Source: Leuconostoc lactis KCTC 3528 = DSM 20202 (GTDB lineage: Bacteria > Bacillota > Bacilli > Lactobacillales > Lactobacillaceae). From it: 61,025 nucleotides of DNA. The position numbers were made by a program, and so were the translations under genes. Positions 32,872-41,169 of the stretch are shown piece by piece (the stretch's first letter is position 1; each line of letters opens with the position of its first letter). The notes under the pieces were generated by a model. That model ran no database searches and had not been told where the DNA came from. It worked only from the letters and a program-made list of their open reading frames with translations. Location of the stretch: the NCBI RefSeq assembly GCF_014651235.1, contig NZ_BMWM01000008.1, positions 1-61,025 on the forward strand, in the 5' to 3' direction.

Positions 32872-34206
32872 ATGTCAAACAATCAAGAAATTTTAGCTGC
32901 GGAACAACAACATTTGGCAGCGGTATCACGGGTAAATTATTTTGACCTGGTCATTGATCATGGGCAGGGCGCGATTGTGACGGATGCGGATGGTCGAGAT
33001 TACATTGACTTGTTGGCCAGTGCGAGTGCCACCAATGTCGGTCATGCCCATCCCAAAGTTGTGGTCGCGATTACACAACAGGCCCAAAAGCTAATTCAGT
33101 ACACACCAGCGTATTTTGCTAATACGACTACGGCACAACTGGTGCAACGCTTGACAGCGCTTACGCCAGGGACATTTGAAAAACAAGCCTTGTTTGGCAA
33201 TTCGGGTTCCGATGCCAATGATGCCATGATCAAATTAGCGCGCGCCTACACGGGCCGATCCTATATTGTGAGTTTTACAGGTGCCTATCATGGGTCGACT
33301 TACGGCGCCATGTCTATTTCGGGGGTTAGTCTGAATATGACACGGAAAATGGGCCCACTCTTGCCAGACGTTGTGAAAGTCCCTTATCCTGATCCGTCAC
33401 AACGATTAGCTGGTGAAACGGATGCGCAATTCTCGCAGCGTTTATTTCAAGCGTTTAAGTTACCGTTTGAGACATATTTGCCAGCCGATGAAGTGGCTAT
33501 GGTCATTATTGAACCGATTCAAGGCGATGGTGGCATCATCAAAGCACCACAAGCATATATGGAGTTGGTGTATCAATTCACGCGGGAACATGGGATTGTT
33601 TTTGCGGTGGATGAAGTCAATCAGGGCCTAGGGCGCACCGGAAAAATGTGGTCGATTGATCACTTTGGGATTGCGCCGGATTTGTTAAGTATGGGTAAAT
33701 CACTGGCCAGTGGCTTGCCGTTAAGTGCCGTTGTTGGTCGTCGGGAGATTATGGCCAGTCTCGCGGCACCAGCAAATGTTTATACGACGGCTGGCAATCC
33801 GGTCACTGCTGCAGCTGCCTTGGCGACACTTGATGTATTAGACGCAGAAAATCTGGTTGCGCGTTCCGCAGAATTGGGGGCTATCGCCCGTGAATTTTTC
33901 GAGCAGGCTGCACAAAAGTATCCGTTTATTGGCGATGTACGGCTATATGGGTTAAATGGTGGGATTGAGATTGTGACCGCTGATGGGCAGGCTGACGTTG
34001 CGGGCACCACTAAGATTATCTATCGTTTATTTCAATTAGGCGTGATTATGATTAGTTTGCGTGGTAATGTGCTACGCTTTCAGCCACCGCTTGTCATCAC
34101 GCGGGCACAATTACAAACCGCTTTTGATAAATTAACGCAAACGTTTGAGGCGTTCATGGCCGATGAACTCGACTTACCAGAAACTGATCATCATATTGGG
34201 TGGTAA
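32872..34206 (+). CDS. Class-III aminotransferase-fold protein, isoleucine 2-epimerase-like
   Basis: A 444-residue PLP enzyme of the class-III aminotransferase fold. Segments such as LLASASATNVGH, FGNSGSDANDAMIKLARAYTGR, SLNMTRKMGPLLP, IEPIQGDGGIIKAP, DEVNQGLGRTGKMW and the PLP-lysine region MGKSLASGLPL resemble the isoleucine 2-epimerase of Lactobacillus buchneri (recalled, not searched). That enzyme racemises branched-chain amino acids at the alpha carbon. A 4-aminobutyrate or ornithine aminotransferase is the alternative. It lies behind an amino-acid permease. Confidence 0.8.
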   Translation: MSNNQEILAAEQQHLAAVSRVNYFDLVIDHGQGAIVTDADGRDYIDLLASASATNVGHAHPKVVVAITQQAQKLIQYTPAYFANTTTAQLVQRLTALTPGTFEKQALFGNSGSDANDAMIKLARAYTGRSYIVSFTGAYHGSTYGAMSISGVSLNMTRKMGPLLPDVVKVPYPDPSQRLAGETDAQFSQRLFQAFKLPFETYLPADEVAMVIIEPIQGDGGIIKAPQAYMELVYQFTREHGIVFAVDEVNQGLGRTGKMWSIDHFGIAPDLLSMGKSLASGLPLSAVVGRREIMASLAAPANVYTTAGNPVTAAAALATLDVLDAENLVARSAELGAIAREFFEQAAQKYPFIGDVRLYGLNGGIEIVTADGQADVAGTTKIIYRLFQLGVIMISLRGNVLRFQPPLVITRAQLQTAFDKLTQTFEAFMADELDLPETDHHIGW

Positions 34207-34208
34207 TG

Positions 34209-34217
34209 TGCTATAAT
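34209..34217 (+). promoter_or_regulatory. Extended -10 promoter of the alaS T-box transcript
   Basis: TGCTATAAT gives a perfect -10 with the TGn extension, three bases after the preceding stop codon. No good -35 is seen. Confidence 0.7.
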
Positions 34218-34222
34218 AACTA

Positions 34223-34440
34223 AAGAAATCTGGATATACAAAATTTGCGCGATGCCAGTCAGAAATGTGTTGGTTAATGCAAAACACACATCACAAATTT
34301 TGCGCTCCCAGATCGTATTGTAACCGAAAGGTTACCGCACCTCAGCGTTATGAGTTTATGAAGGTAAAGATTGAAGATCATTACAAAATGCGGTGGTACC
34401 ACGGTGAAGCGTCCGCACTTTGTTCTGGTCTTTTTATATT
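34223..34440 (+). promoter_or_regulatory. T-box leader (predicted Ala specifier) of alaS
   Basis: The core CGGTGGTACCACG is at 34391-34403, shortly before alaS. Stem I is compact: ATCTGG/CCAGAT at the base, an internal loop, CAAAATTTG/CAAATTTTG, and a distal hairpin ATGTGT/ACACAT. On the 3' side of the internal loop, GCU (34304-34306) lies one base before the lower helix, the same position as in the other two leaders, and reads alanine. The usual kink-turn is not visible. The terminator is less clear: TGCGG can pair with CCGCA, with the T run some way downstream. Confidence 0.8.
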
Positions 34441-34461
34441 TCAAATCAAGGAGAATTACCA

Positions 34462-37143
34462 ATGAAAGAATTGACGTCAGCAGAAGTCCGTCAGATGTTT
34501 TTGGATTTCTTTGCATCAAAAGGGCATGAAGTTGTCCCTTCAAAAAATTTGATTCCACAAGATGATCCGACTTTGTTGTGGATCAATTCGGGTGTGGCCA
34601 CATTAAAAAAGTATTTTGATGGGACTGTCGTACCAGAAAATCCCCGTATTACGAATGCGCAAAAGGCCATTCGGACCAACGATATTGAAAATGTTGGCAA
34701 GACAGCTCGCCACCACACATTATTTGAAATGATGGGGAACTTTTCAATTGGCGATTATTTCAAGGAAGAAGTGATTCCTTGGGCTTGGGAATTGTTGACG
34801 AGCCCGGAATGGTATGGTTTGGATAAAGAACGTTTGTATGTGACTGTTTATCCAAAAGACCAAGAAGCCAAGAAGATTTGGGAAGAAAAAACGGACTTGC
34901 CAGCTGGTCATATTTACGAAGTTGAAGACAACTTCTGGGATATTGGTGAAGGGCCTTCAGGACCTGATTCAGAAATCTTTTTCGATCGTGGCCCAGCCTT
35001 TCAAGATTTACCAGATGATGATCCAGAAATGTATCCAGGTGGTGAAAATGAACGTTACTTGGAAATTTGGAACATCGTCTTCTCACAATTTAACCATTTG
35101 CCTGGTATGACGGATAATTCACAGTATCCAGAATTACCACACAAGAACATTGATACGGGAATGGGGCTCGAACGTGTCGTTTCAGTGTTCCAAAATGGCC
35201 GGACAAACTTTGACACAGATCTATTCTTACCAATTATTCGTGCAACAGAAGCTTTGTCACCAAACTTTAAGTATGATGGGACAAAAGATTCTGATAGTAA
35301 CACCAGTTTTAAAGTGATTGCTGACCATATCCGGGCCATTACGTTTGCCATTAGCGATGGGGCGATGCCTTCAAACGAAGGCCGTGGTTATGTCATTCGG
35401 CGCTTGCTCCGTCGGGCGGTTTTGCATGGTCAAAAGTTAGGCATTCAAGGCGAATTTTTGACGCAACTCGTGCCAATTGTTGGGGAAATTATGCAAAGCT
35501 ATTATCCAGAAGTGCTGGAAAACGCGGCACGTATCCAAAAGACGGTTGCAGCTGAAGAAAAGCGCTTCAATGCAACGTTGACTGGTGGTTTGGCTTTGTT
35601 GGACGATGTGATTGCAGCGGCAAAGGCCGACGGAAAAACACAAATTTCTGGTGCAGATGCCTTTAAGTTGTCAGATACGTATGGCTTCCCACTTGAATTG
35701 ACGCAAGAACAAGCTGCCGAAGCTGGCTTAACTGTTGACGTGGACGGCTTTAATGAAGCCTTACAAGCACAACGTGCCCGTGCGCGTGCAGCGCGTTCAA
35801 ATGACAAGTCAATGGGCGTCCAAAATGCTGTGTTGACCGATTTGAAAGTTGCTTCTGAATATGTTGGTTGGTCAGAAACAGCGGTTGATTCAGCTGAAGT
35901 TGTGGCCATTATTGGTCAAGATGCCGATGGCATTGATGCTTTGCTTGATCAAGCAGTCGCTGGTGAACAACGCCAATTAGTCTTTGATAAAACACCGTTC
36001 TACGCTGAAATGGGTGGACAAGTTGCTGACTTTGGGACAGTTTTGAACAAGCAAGGTGACGTTGTGGCGGAAGTGATTGATGTCCAAAAGGCACCAAACG
36101 GCCAACATGTGCATACTGTTAATGTGCTGGCTGACATTACGCTTGGGGAAAACGTTGTTTTGCGGGTAGATATGGCACGCCATGTTGCGGTATCAAAGAA
36201 CCATACGGCGACCCACATGTTAGATCAAGCCTTGCGGAATGTGCTTGGTGGCGATGTCCACCAAGCAGGATCATTGGTTGAACCTGACTATTTGCGTTTT
36301 GATTTCACCAACGAAGGACCAGTATCTGCCGCCGATCTTGATCAGATTGAAGCGATGGTGAATACGGAAATCGCTAAAAATGAACCGATTTCATGGCTGG
36401 AAACAGATATTGAAACAGCGCAACAAATGGGGGCTGTCGCAGTCTTTGGCGAAAAGTATGGCGATGTTGTCCGGGTCGTTTCAATTGGTGACTTTAACAA
36501 GGAATTTGATGGTGGTACCCATGCGCAGTCAACGGCCGAACTTGGCTTGTTCAAGATTGTCTCAGAATCTGGCATTGGGGCTGGTGTACGCCGTATTGAA
36601 GCCGTTACTGGCTTAGACGCACTTGCACTATATAAGGCAGAAGAAAACGCCTTGAAAGCAGTTGCCGCCCAAGTGAAAGCACAAAAAATTACGGATGCGC
36701 CTGACAAGGTAGCCGATTTGCAAGCCGAATTAAAGGCAACACAACGGACATTAGAATCAGTTGAAGCGAAATTGGCGAATGCAGCCGCTGATGAAGTCTT
36801 TAACGACGTTCAAACAAGCAACGGCCACACTTACATTGTGGCGCAATTGCCAGTTTCTGGCATGGATGGCTTACGTCAAGTTGCTGATAATTGGAAAGCA
36901 AATTACCCATCAGAAGTGTTAGTGCTAGCAGCTGACATTGATGGTAAAGTCAACCTCATTGTTGCGGCTTCACCAGAAGCCAATGCAGCTGGTATTAAAG
37001 CAGGTGATTTGATTAAAGCCGTTGCCCCACGCGTTGGTGGCGGTGGCGGTGGTCGCCCAGACATGGCGCAAGCTGGTGGTAAGAATCCAGCTGGTATTCC
37101 CGATGCCTTTGCGGCAGTCGCTGACTTTTTGGCACAAAACTAA
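34462..37143 (+). CDS. alaS: Alanine--tRNA ligase
   Basis: An 893-residue class-II alanyl-tRNA synthetase. The N-terminal aminoacylation domain ([33 protein letters not shown]) is followed by tRNA-binding, editing and glycine-rich C-Ala regions. In the editing site HTATH gives H581 and H585, but the expected CGGTH is DGGTH, so the zinc-ligand cysteine is D683 while H687 is kept. The ATG at 34462 follows AAGGAG; an ATG at 34420 lies in the T-box. It is probably cotranscribed with ireB-ruvX-yrzB. Confidence 0.95.
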   Translation: MKELTSAEVRQMFLDFFASKGHEVVPSKNLIPQDDPTLLWINSGVATLKKYFDGTVVPENPRITNAQKAIRTNDIENVGKTARHHTLFEMMGNFSIGDYFKEEVIPWAWELLTSPEWYGLDKERLYVTVYPKDQEAKKIWEEKTDLPAGHIYEVEDNFWDIGEGPSGPDSEIFFDRGPAFQDLPDDDPEMYPGGENERYLEIWNIVFSQFNHLPGMTDNSQYPELPHKNIDTGMGLERVVSVFQNGRTNFDTDLFLPIIRATEALSPNFKYDGTKDSDSNTSFKVIADHIRAITFAISDGAMPSNEGRGYVIRRLLRRAVLHGQKLGIQGEFLTQLVPIVGEIMQSYYPEVLENAARIQKTVAAEEKRFNATLTGGLALLDDVIAAAKADGKTQISGADAFKLSDTYGFPLELTQEQAAEAGLTVDVDGFNEALQAQRARARAARSNDKSMGVQNAVLTDLKVASEYVGWSETAVDSAEVVAIIGQDADGIDALLDQAVAGEQRQLVFDKTPFYAEMGGQVADFGTVLNKQGDVVAEVIDVQKAPNGQHVHTVNVLADITLGENVVLRVDMARHVAVSKNHTATHMLDQALRNVLGGDVHQAGSLVEPDYLRFDFTNEGPVSAADLDQIEAMVNTEIAKNEPISWLETDIETAQQMGAVAVFGEKYGDVVRVVSIGDFNKEFDGGTHAQSTAELGLFKIVSESGIGAGVRRIEAVTGLDALALYKAEENALKAVAAQVKAQKITDAPDKVADLQAELKATQRTLESVEAKLANAAADEVFNDVQTSNGHTYIVAQLPVSGMDGLRQVADNWKANYPSEVLVLAADIDGKVNLIVAASPEANAAGIKAGDLIKAVAPRVGGGGGGRPDMAQAGGKNPAGIPDAFAAVADFLAQN

Positions 37144-37220
37144 CATCACTTATTTAGAATCTTATGGTTCTGTGATATATTTGTCATATTTATAAGGTAA
37201 AATAGATTTAGGACAATTAG

Positions 37221-37250
37221 TCACGCTAGACTGAGTCGTCAGCGTGAGCA
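37221..37250 (+). other. Hairpin in the ireB leader
   Basis: TCACGCT pairs with AGCGTGA around a 13-base loop, just before the AAAGGAG ribosome binding site of ireB. It has no T run and is not a terminator. Confidence 0.4.
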
Positions 37251-37272
37251 ACTAAAGAAAGGAGCGTGTGCG

Positions 37273-37524
37273 ATGACAGTAGGAGATGAAACAGCAATTT
37301 TCGACTTTGGCAATCAACAGCCCAAGGCGATTCATGAAACGCTAGAGATTGTTTACCAAGCTTTGGAAGAAAAAGGATATAACCCAATTAACCAAATTGT
37401 CGGTTATTTGATGTCTGACGATCCCGCTTATATTCCGCGTTTGAATGATGCACGTAATTTGATCAAGCGTCACGAACGTGACGAGATCATTGAAGAACTT
37501 GTGCACGCCTATTTGAATAAATAA
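37273..37524 (+). CDS. ireB: IreB/ReoM family regulatory protein
   Basis: An 83-residue IreB (UPF0297) protein with [37 protein letters not shown] and a helical C-terminus. In enterococci and Listeria these proteins are targets of the PASTA kinase and control cell-wall synthesis. The threonines near the N-terminus (T2, T8) are the likely phosphosite region. It lies between alaS and ruvX, the conserved order, and overlaps the ruvX start by one base. Confidence 0.92.
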   Translation: MTVGDETAIFDFGNQQPKAIHETLEIVYQALEEKGYNPINQIVGYLMSDDPAYIPRLNDARNLIKRHERDEIIEELVHAYLNK

Positions 37525-37955
37525 TGCGTATATTAGGATTAGATGTCGGTAGTCGAACAGTTGGTGTTGCGGTGAGTGATCCCATGGGTTGGACAGCCCA
37601 AGGGGTTGAAATCATTCGCATCAACGAAGATGAGGCAGAATTTGGCCTCGAACGATTGGGTGAAATTATCAAGGCCAAGCAAGTTAAAGGGGTTGTCTTA
37701 GGTTTACCTAAAAACATGAATAATTCCGAAGGCCCACGTGCTGAAGCAGCCCGGCGTTATGCCAAAATGGTTGAAGAAACATTTGGTTTGCCAACTGATT
37801 TTCAAGATGAACGCTTAACAACGGTACAAGCTGAACGCATGTTGATTGAAGAAGCAGATATTTCACGTAAAAAGCGCAAGCAGGTCATTGACAAAATTGC
37901 GGCAGAATTTATTCTGCAAAACTATTTAGATGCTAATGGTAAATTAGCCAAGTAA
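37524..37955 (+). CDS. ruvX: Holliday-junction resolvase-like protein RuvX/YqgF
   Basis: A 143-residue RNase H-fold protein with [32 protein letters not shown] and [15 protein letters not shown], which carry the catalytic acidic residues. Proposed roles are Holliday-junction resolution and 16S rRNA 5'-end processing. It starts at the ireB stop codon (TAATG). Confidence 0.92.
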   Translation: MRILGLDVGSRTVGVAVSDPMGWTAQGVEIIRINEDEAEFGLERLGEIIKAKQVKGVVLGLPKNMNNSEGPRAEAARRYAKMVEETFGLPTDFQDERLTTVQAERMLIEEADISRKKRKQVIDKIAAEFILQNYLDANGKLAK

Positions 37956-37963
37956 AGACGCGA

Positions 37964-37993
37964 AACAACGTTTCTAGGCGAAACGTTGTTTTT
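37964..37993 (+). terminator. Terminator after ruvX
   Basis: AAACAACGTTTC pairs with GAAACGTTGTTT around TAGGC, followed by T residues. Confidence 0.8.
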
Positions 37994-37997
37994 ACGT

Positions 37998-38003
37998 TAT
38001 AAT
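37998..38003 (+). promoter_or_regulatory. -10 element of yrzB
   Basis: TATAAT immediately after the ruvX terminator, with no good -35. It implies a leader of about 84 bases. Confidence 0.5.
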
Positions 38004-38041
38004 AGAGATACAAAAATTGAAGGGAGTGCGTGGGAGAAATG

Positions 38042-38072
38042 GTGCTGACAACCGATAACGTTGTTAGCGCAC
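38042..38072 (+). other. Hairpin in the yrzB leader
   Basis: An 11-bp stem with a two-base bulge: 38042-38052 pairs with 38060-38066 and 38069-38072. It separates GGGAG-type sequences (38022-38036) from the yrzB ATG. Confidence 0.5.
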
Positions 38073-38093
38073 GATACGCGCAAAGCATTTATT

Positions 38094-38390
38094 ATGGCAA
38101 ACCAAGAAGATATTCAAAAGATCACACTTGTCGACGAAAACGGCGACGAAGCATTATACGAAGTCTTATTCACTTTCCATTCTGAAGAATATGGCAAGGA
38201 CTACATCTTGCTTGTACCAGAAGGCGTGGAAGATGATGAAGAAGTGGACATCCAAGCTTACATCTTCAACCCAGATGAAAATGGTGATGCAACTGAAGAA
38301 GATTTGATTCAAATCGAAGATGATAAAGAATGGGATATGGTTGAAGAAGTCCTCAATACTTTCTTAGAAGACGATTCAAATTTTGAATAA
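38094..38390 (+). CDS. yrzB: DUF1292 family protein (YrzB-like)
   Basis: A 98-residue acidic DUF1292 protein (ITLVDENGDEALYEVLFTFHSEEYGKDYILLVP, WDMVEEVLNTFLED). Function is unknown; it follows ireB-ruvX in most Firmicutes. The ATG at 38094 gives the family-typical start but has no ribosome binding site. A TTG at 38061 extends the frame without one either. Confidence 0.88.
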   Translation: MANQEDIQKITLVDENGDEALYEVLFTFHSEEYGKDYILLVPEGVEDDEEVDIQAYIFNPDENGDATEEDLIQIEDDKEWDMVEEVLNTFLEDDSNFE

Positions 38391-38395
38391 GCATG

Positions 38396-38420
38396 AAGAA
38401 ACGCGATGGCGTTTTTTTTG
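38396..38420 (+). terminator. yrzB terminator
   Basis: AAACGC pairs with GCGTTT around GATG and runs into T residues. Confidence 0.8.
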
Positions 38421-38438
38421 TTACAAAAGTTTAACAAT

Positions 38439-38468
38439 TTGATGGCTTATCGAGTGATAAACTATTAT
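38439..38468 (+). promoter_or_regulatory. cydAB promoter with inverted repeat
   Basis: TTGATG (38439-38444), an 18-base spacer and TATTAT (38463-38468). The spacer holds TTATC-gagt-GATAA (38447-38460), a candidate operator of unknown regulator. The leader to cydA is about 95 bases. Confidence 0.5.
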
Positions 38469-38571
38469 ATAGAAGGGTGAGCAAGCAGCTTGATCGCTCA
38501 AATATTAGACGATATAACTGCTTTAAGTACGCATTAGTGTTGGCGAGACGAGTTATATTTTGGAGGAACAC

Positions 38572-40044
38572 ATGGTTACATTAGTAGGGATACTTGACCT
38601 TGCGCGTTTTCAATTCGCAATGACAACGATTTTCCACTTCTTCTTTGTACCGATGTCAATCGGGCTAGGTGTCGTGGTGTCAATCATGGAAACGATGTAT
38701 GTCATCAAAAAAGATGAAACATACAAGAAAATGGCGCAATTTTGGGGTAAGATTTTCTTGTTGAGTTTTGCGGTAGGGGTTGTTACCGGCTTGATTCAAG
38801 AATTTCAATTTGGTATGAACTGGTCTGAATATTCACGTTATGTCGGGGATATTTTCGGTTCATTGTTAGCCATTGAAGCGCTGGTTGCTTTCTTTGCGGA
38901 ATCAACATTCATTGGCTTGTGGGTATTTACTTGGGATCGTTTTAAGCCAAGTATCCACGTTTTGTTCATTTGGATTACAACAATTGGGTCAATGATGTCG
39001 TCGCTTTGGATTTTGGCGGCTAACTCATTTATGCAAAACCCAGTTGGTTATGCGATTGACAATCACATAGGACGTGCCGAATTAAAGAGCTTTAGTGCGT
39101 TACTTGCTAACAAGCAGTTGTGGGTTGAATTCCCGCACGTGGTTGTTGGGACATTGGTCACAGCTGGTTTCTTGGTTGCGGGTATGTCAGCTTTCAAATT
39201 ATTGAAGTTGAAAAAAGGTGACAGTGAGATTCCCTTCTTCCGTAAGTCAATTAACATTGCCTTAATCGTTGGTTTGATCGGTATTGGTGGTGCCTTGATT
39301 TCAGGTGATAAGCACGCTTATGATTTGCAATCAATGCAACCTATGAAGTATGCGGCGATGGAAGGTGTTGATAAGACCATCAATTCAGCTGACCGTAAGG
39401 ATAAGGCACAACCTTGGTCATTGATTTCAGTAACCAATCCCAAGACACACGAAGTGATTGCTAACGTTGAAATCCCTTATGTTTTGTCAATTTTGGGTAA
39501 CCACTCATTGACGGGTGGCAAGACAATTGGGACAACTGAATTAGAAAAGGAATTCCAAAAGAAGTACGGTAAGGCAAATCCTGAGATTAAGAGTTACTAT
39601 GTGCCTGAAAACACATTGTTCTACTCATTCCGTGTCATGGCAATGGGTGCTGGCGCACTCTTGCTATTGGCCATTGTTGCCCTTTGGATGAACCGTCGTA
39701 AGTCACAATTAATTTTGACACAACGTTGGTTCTTGTGGATTATGGGGATTGCAACTTTTGTCCCATTCTTGATCAATACAGCCGGTTGGTTAGTGACTGA
39801 ATTGGGTCGCTATCCATGGGTTGTTTACGGCCTAATGCCAATTAGTGAAGCTGTTTCACCAAATGTGTCAGTGGCTTCGCTATTGATTTCAAATATTATT
39901 TACTTCTTGACATTTGCCTCACTCGGTGGCGTGATGATTTGGTTGGCGCGTCGTGTTTTGCACGCTGGCCCAAATGCGGAAGATACAGAACACTTGTCTC
40001 CAAGTGATCCGTACAGTCACTTGGCCAAGGGAGGTGAAGCCTAA
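38572..40044 (+). CDS. cydA: Cytochrome bd ubiquinol oxidase subunit I
   Basis: A 490-residue cytochrome bd subunit I. RFQFAMTTIFHFFFVP carries the N-terminal heme histidine region, and GRYPWVVYGLMPISEAVSP is the conserved span near heme ligands. It binds hemes b558, b595 and d and reduces oxygen to water using menaquinol. The Q loop is the short form. The ATG at 38572 follows GGAGG. With no heme-synthesis genes here, activity probably depends on supplied heme. Confidence 0.94.
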   Translation: MVTLVGILDLARFQFAMTTIFHFFFVPMSIGLGVVVSIMETMYVIKKDETYKKMAQFWGKIFLLSFAVGVVTGLIQEFQFGMNWSEYSRYVGDIFGSLLAIEALVAFFAESTFIGLWVFTWDRFKPSIHVLFIWITTIGSMMSSLWILAANSFMQNPVGYAIDNHIGRAELKSFSALLANKQLWVEFPHVVVGTLVTAGFLVAGMSAFKLLKLKKGDSEIPFFRKSINIALIVGLIGIGGALISGDKHAYDLQSMQPMKYAAMEGVDKTINSADRKDKAQPWSLISVTNPKTHEVIANVEIPYVLSILGNHSLTGGKTIGTTELEKEFQKKYGKANPEIKSYYVPENTLFYSFRVMAMGAGALLLLAIVALWMNRRKSQLILTQRWFLWIMGIATFVPFLINTAGWLVTELGRYPWVVYGLMPISEAVSPNVSVASLLISNIIYFLTFASLGGVMIWLARRVLHAGPNAEDTEHLSPSDPYSHLAKGGEA

Positions 40045-41057
40045 TGAATACACTAGAAATTTTATGGTTCGTTTTAATTGGCGTTTTGTGGGCTGGCTTC
40101 TTCTTCCTTGAAGGATTCGACTTCGGTATCGGGATGCAATTCATCTTTAACGCCCGCGATGAAAATGATCGTGATGCGCTATATGAAGCAATTGGTCCTA
40201 ACTGGGATGCCAATGAAGTGTGGTTAATCACAGCTGGTGGGGCGATGTTTGCAGCCTTTCCAAACTGGTATGCCTCATTGTTCTCAGGCTTCTACTTAAT
40301 GCTATTGATTGTGTTGTTGGCTTTGATTTATCGTGGGGTTTCCTTTGAATTCCGTGAACAAATGCCAACCATTCAAGGGGCGCAACTTTGGGAACGCTTG
40401 ATTGGGATCACATCAGTGATGGTCCCATTCTTCTTAGGCATGATCTTTACTGCCATGGTATCAGGGACACCAATCGATGCCCGTGGTAACTTAACGGCTG
40501 GTTTCTTTGATTACGTGACACCATTTACTTTGGTTGGTGGTATCGCAGTGGCTTTGATGAGTTATGTGCACGGCTTAAACTATACACGCCTACGCATTAT
40601 TGGCCCATTGCGTGACCGTGCAGTAACGCAATTAAAGTTCTTGTACCCAGTTTTGTTAGCTGGGGAAGCGTTGTTTGCCGTGTTGCTCTTCTTCTACACG
40701 GACTTTATTCAAACAAAGCCAGTCTGGACATTGGCAATTTTGGCCCTAATTGTGGTGACGACGTTAATGAGTTGGTATACAGCGTTGAAGACAAAGTCAG
40801 AAGCTTGGCCATTTGCTTTGTCAGGTTTGGCATTAGTTGAAGTGGTTGTCTTACTCTTCGTTGGGCTATTCCCACGTGTGATGGTGGCCAATAACCCATT
40901 GCACACGCTAGATATTATGAATGCGTCATCAACACCTTACACCTTGAAAGTGATGACAATTGTGGTGATTACAGCTTTGCCAGTAACCCTTGCTTATCAA
41001 ATTTGGAGCTTCTGGGTTTTCCGCAAGCGAATCGTTTCCCACAAAGTGGTTGAATAA
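40044..41057 (+). CDS. cydB: Cytochrome bd ubiquinol oxidase subunit II
   Basis: A 337-residue membrane subunit of cytochrome bd with about eight spans; LWFVLIGVLWAGFFFLEGFDFGIGMQ and GPNWDANEVWLITAGGAMFAAFPNWYA are family signatures. It overlaps the cydA stop codon by one base (TAATG), with GGGAGG upstream. Confidence 0.94.
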   Translation: MNTLEILWFVLIGVLWAGFFFLEGFDFGIGMQFIFNARDENDRDALYEAIGPNWDANEVWLITAGGAMFAAFPNWYASLFSGFYLMLLIVLLALIYRGVSFEFREQMPTIQGAQLWERLIGITSVMVPFFLGMIFTAMVSGTPIDARGNLTAGFFDYVTPFTLVGGIAVALMSYVHGLNYTRLRIIGPLRDRAVTQLKFLYPVLLAGEALFAVLLFFYTDFIQTKPVWTLAILALIVVTTLMSWYTALKTKSEAWPFALSGLALVEVVVLLFVGLFPRVMVANNPLHTLDIMNASSTPYTLKVMTIVVITALPVTLAYQIWSFWVFRKRIVSHKVVE

Positions 41058-41063
41058 CATTGA

Positions 41064-41100
41064 GAAAAACGTTTACAATTGACTGTAGACGTTTTTTATT
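41064..41100 (+). terminator. Terminator between cydB and cydD
   Basis: AAAAACGT and ACGTTTTT form the base of an imperfect stem, extended by TTACA/TGTAG, with a T run. It may lower cydDC expression relative to cydAB. Confidence 0.7.
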
Positions 41101-41169
41101 TTTAATTGGCAATGAGATGATCAACATAATCTCAAATCAAGATAACTTGTAGGAATAGATAAAGATAAT

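Noticed and set aside
35502-35909. Long minus-strand frames inside alaS
   Set aside because: They are complementary-strand shadows of biased codons and have no start signals.
38039-38185. A 48-codon frame from ATG 38039 overlapping yrzB
   Set aside because: The SD is too close or too far, and the product is an Arg/Lys-rich shadow of the acidic yrzB frame; kept only as a note on the yrzB leader.
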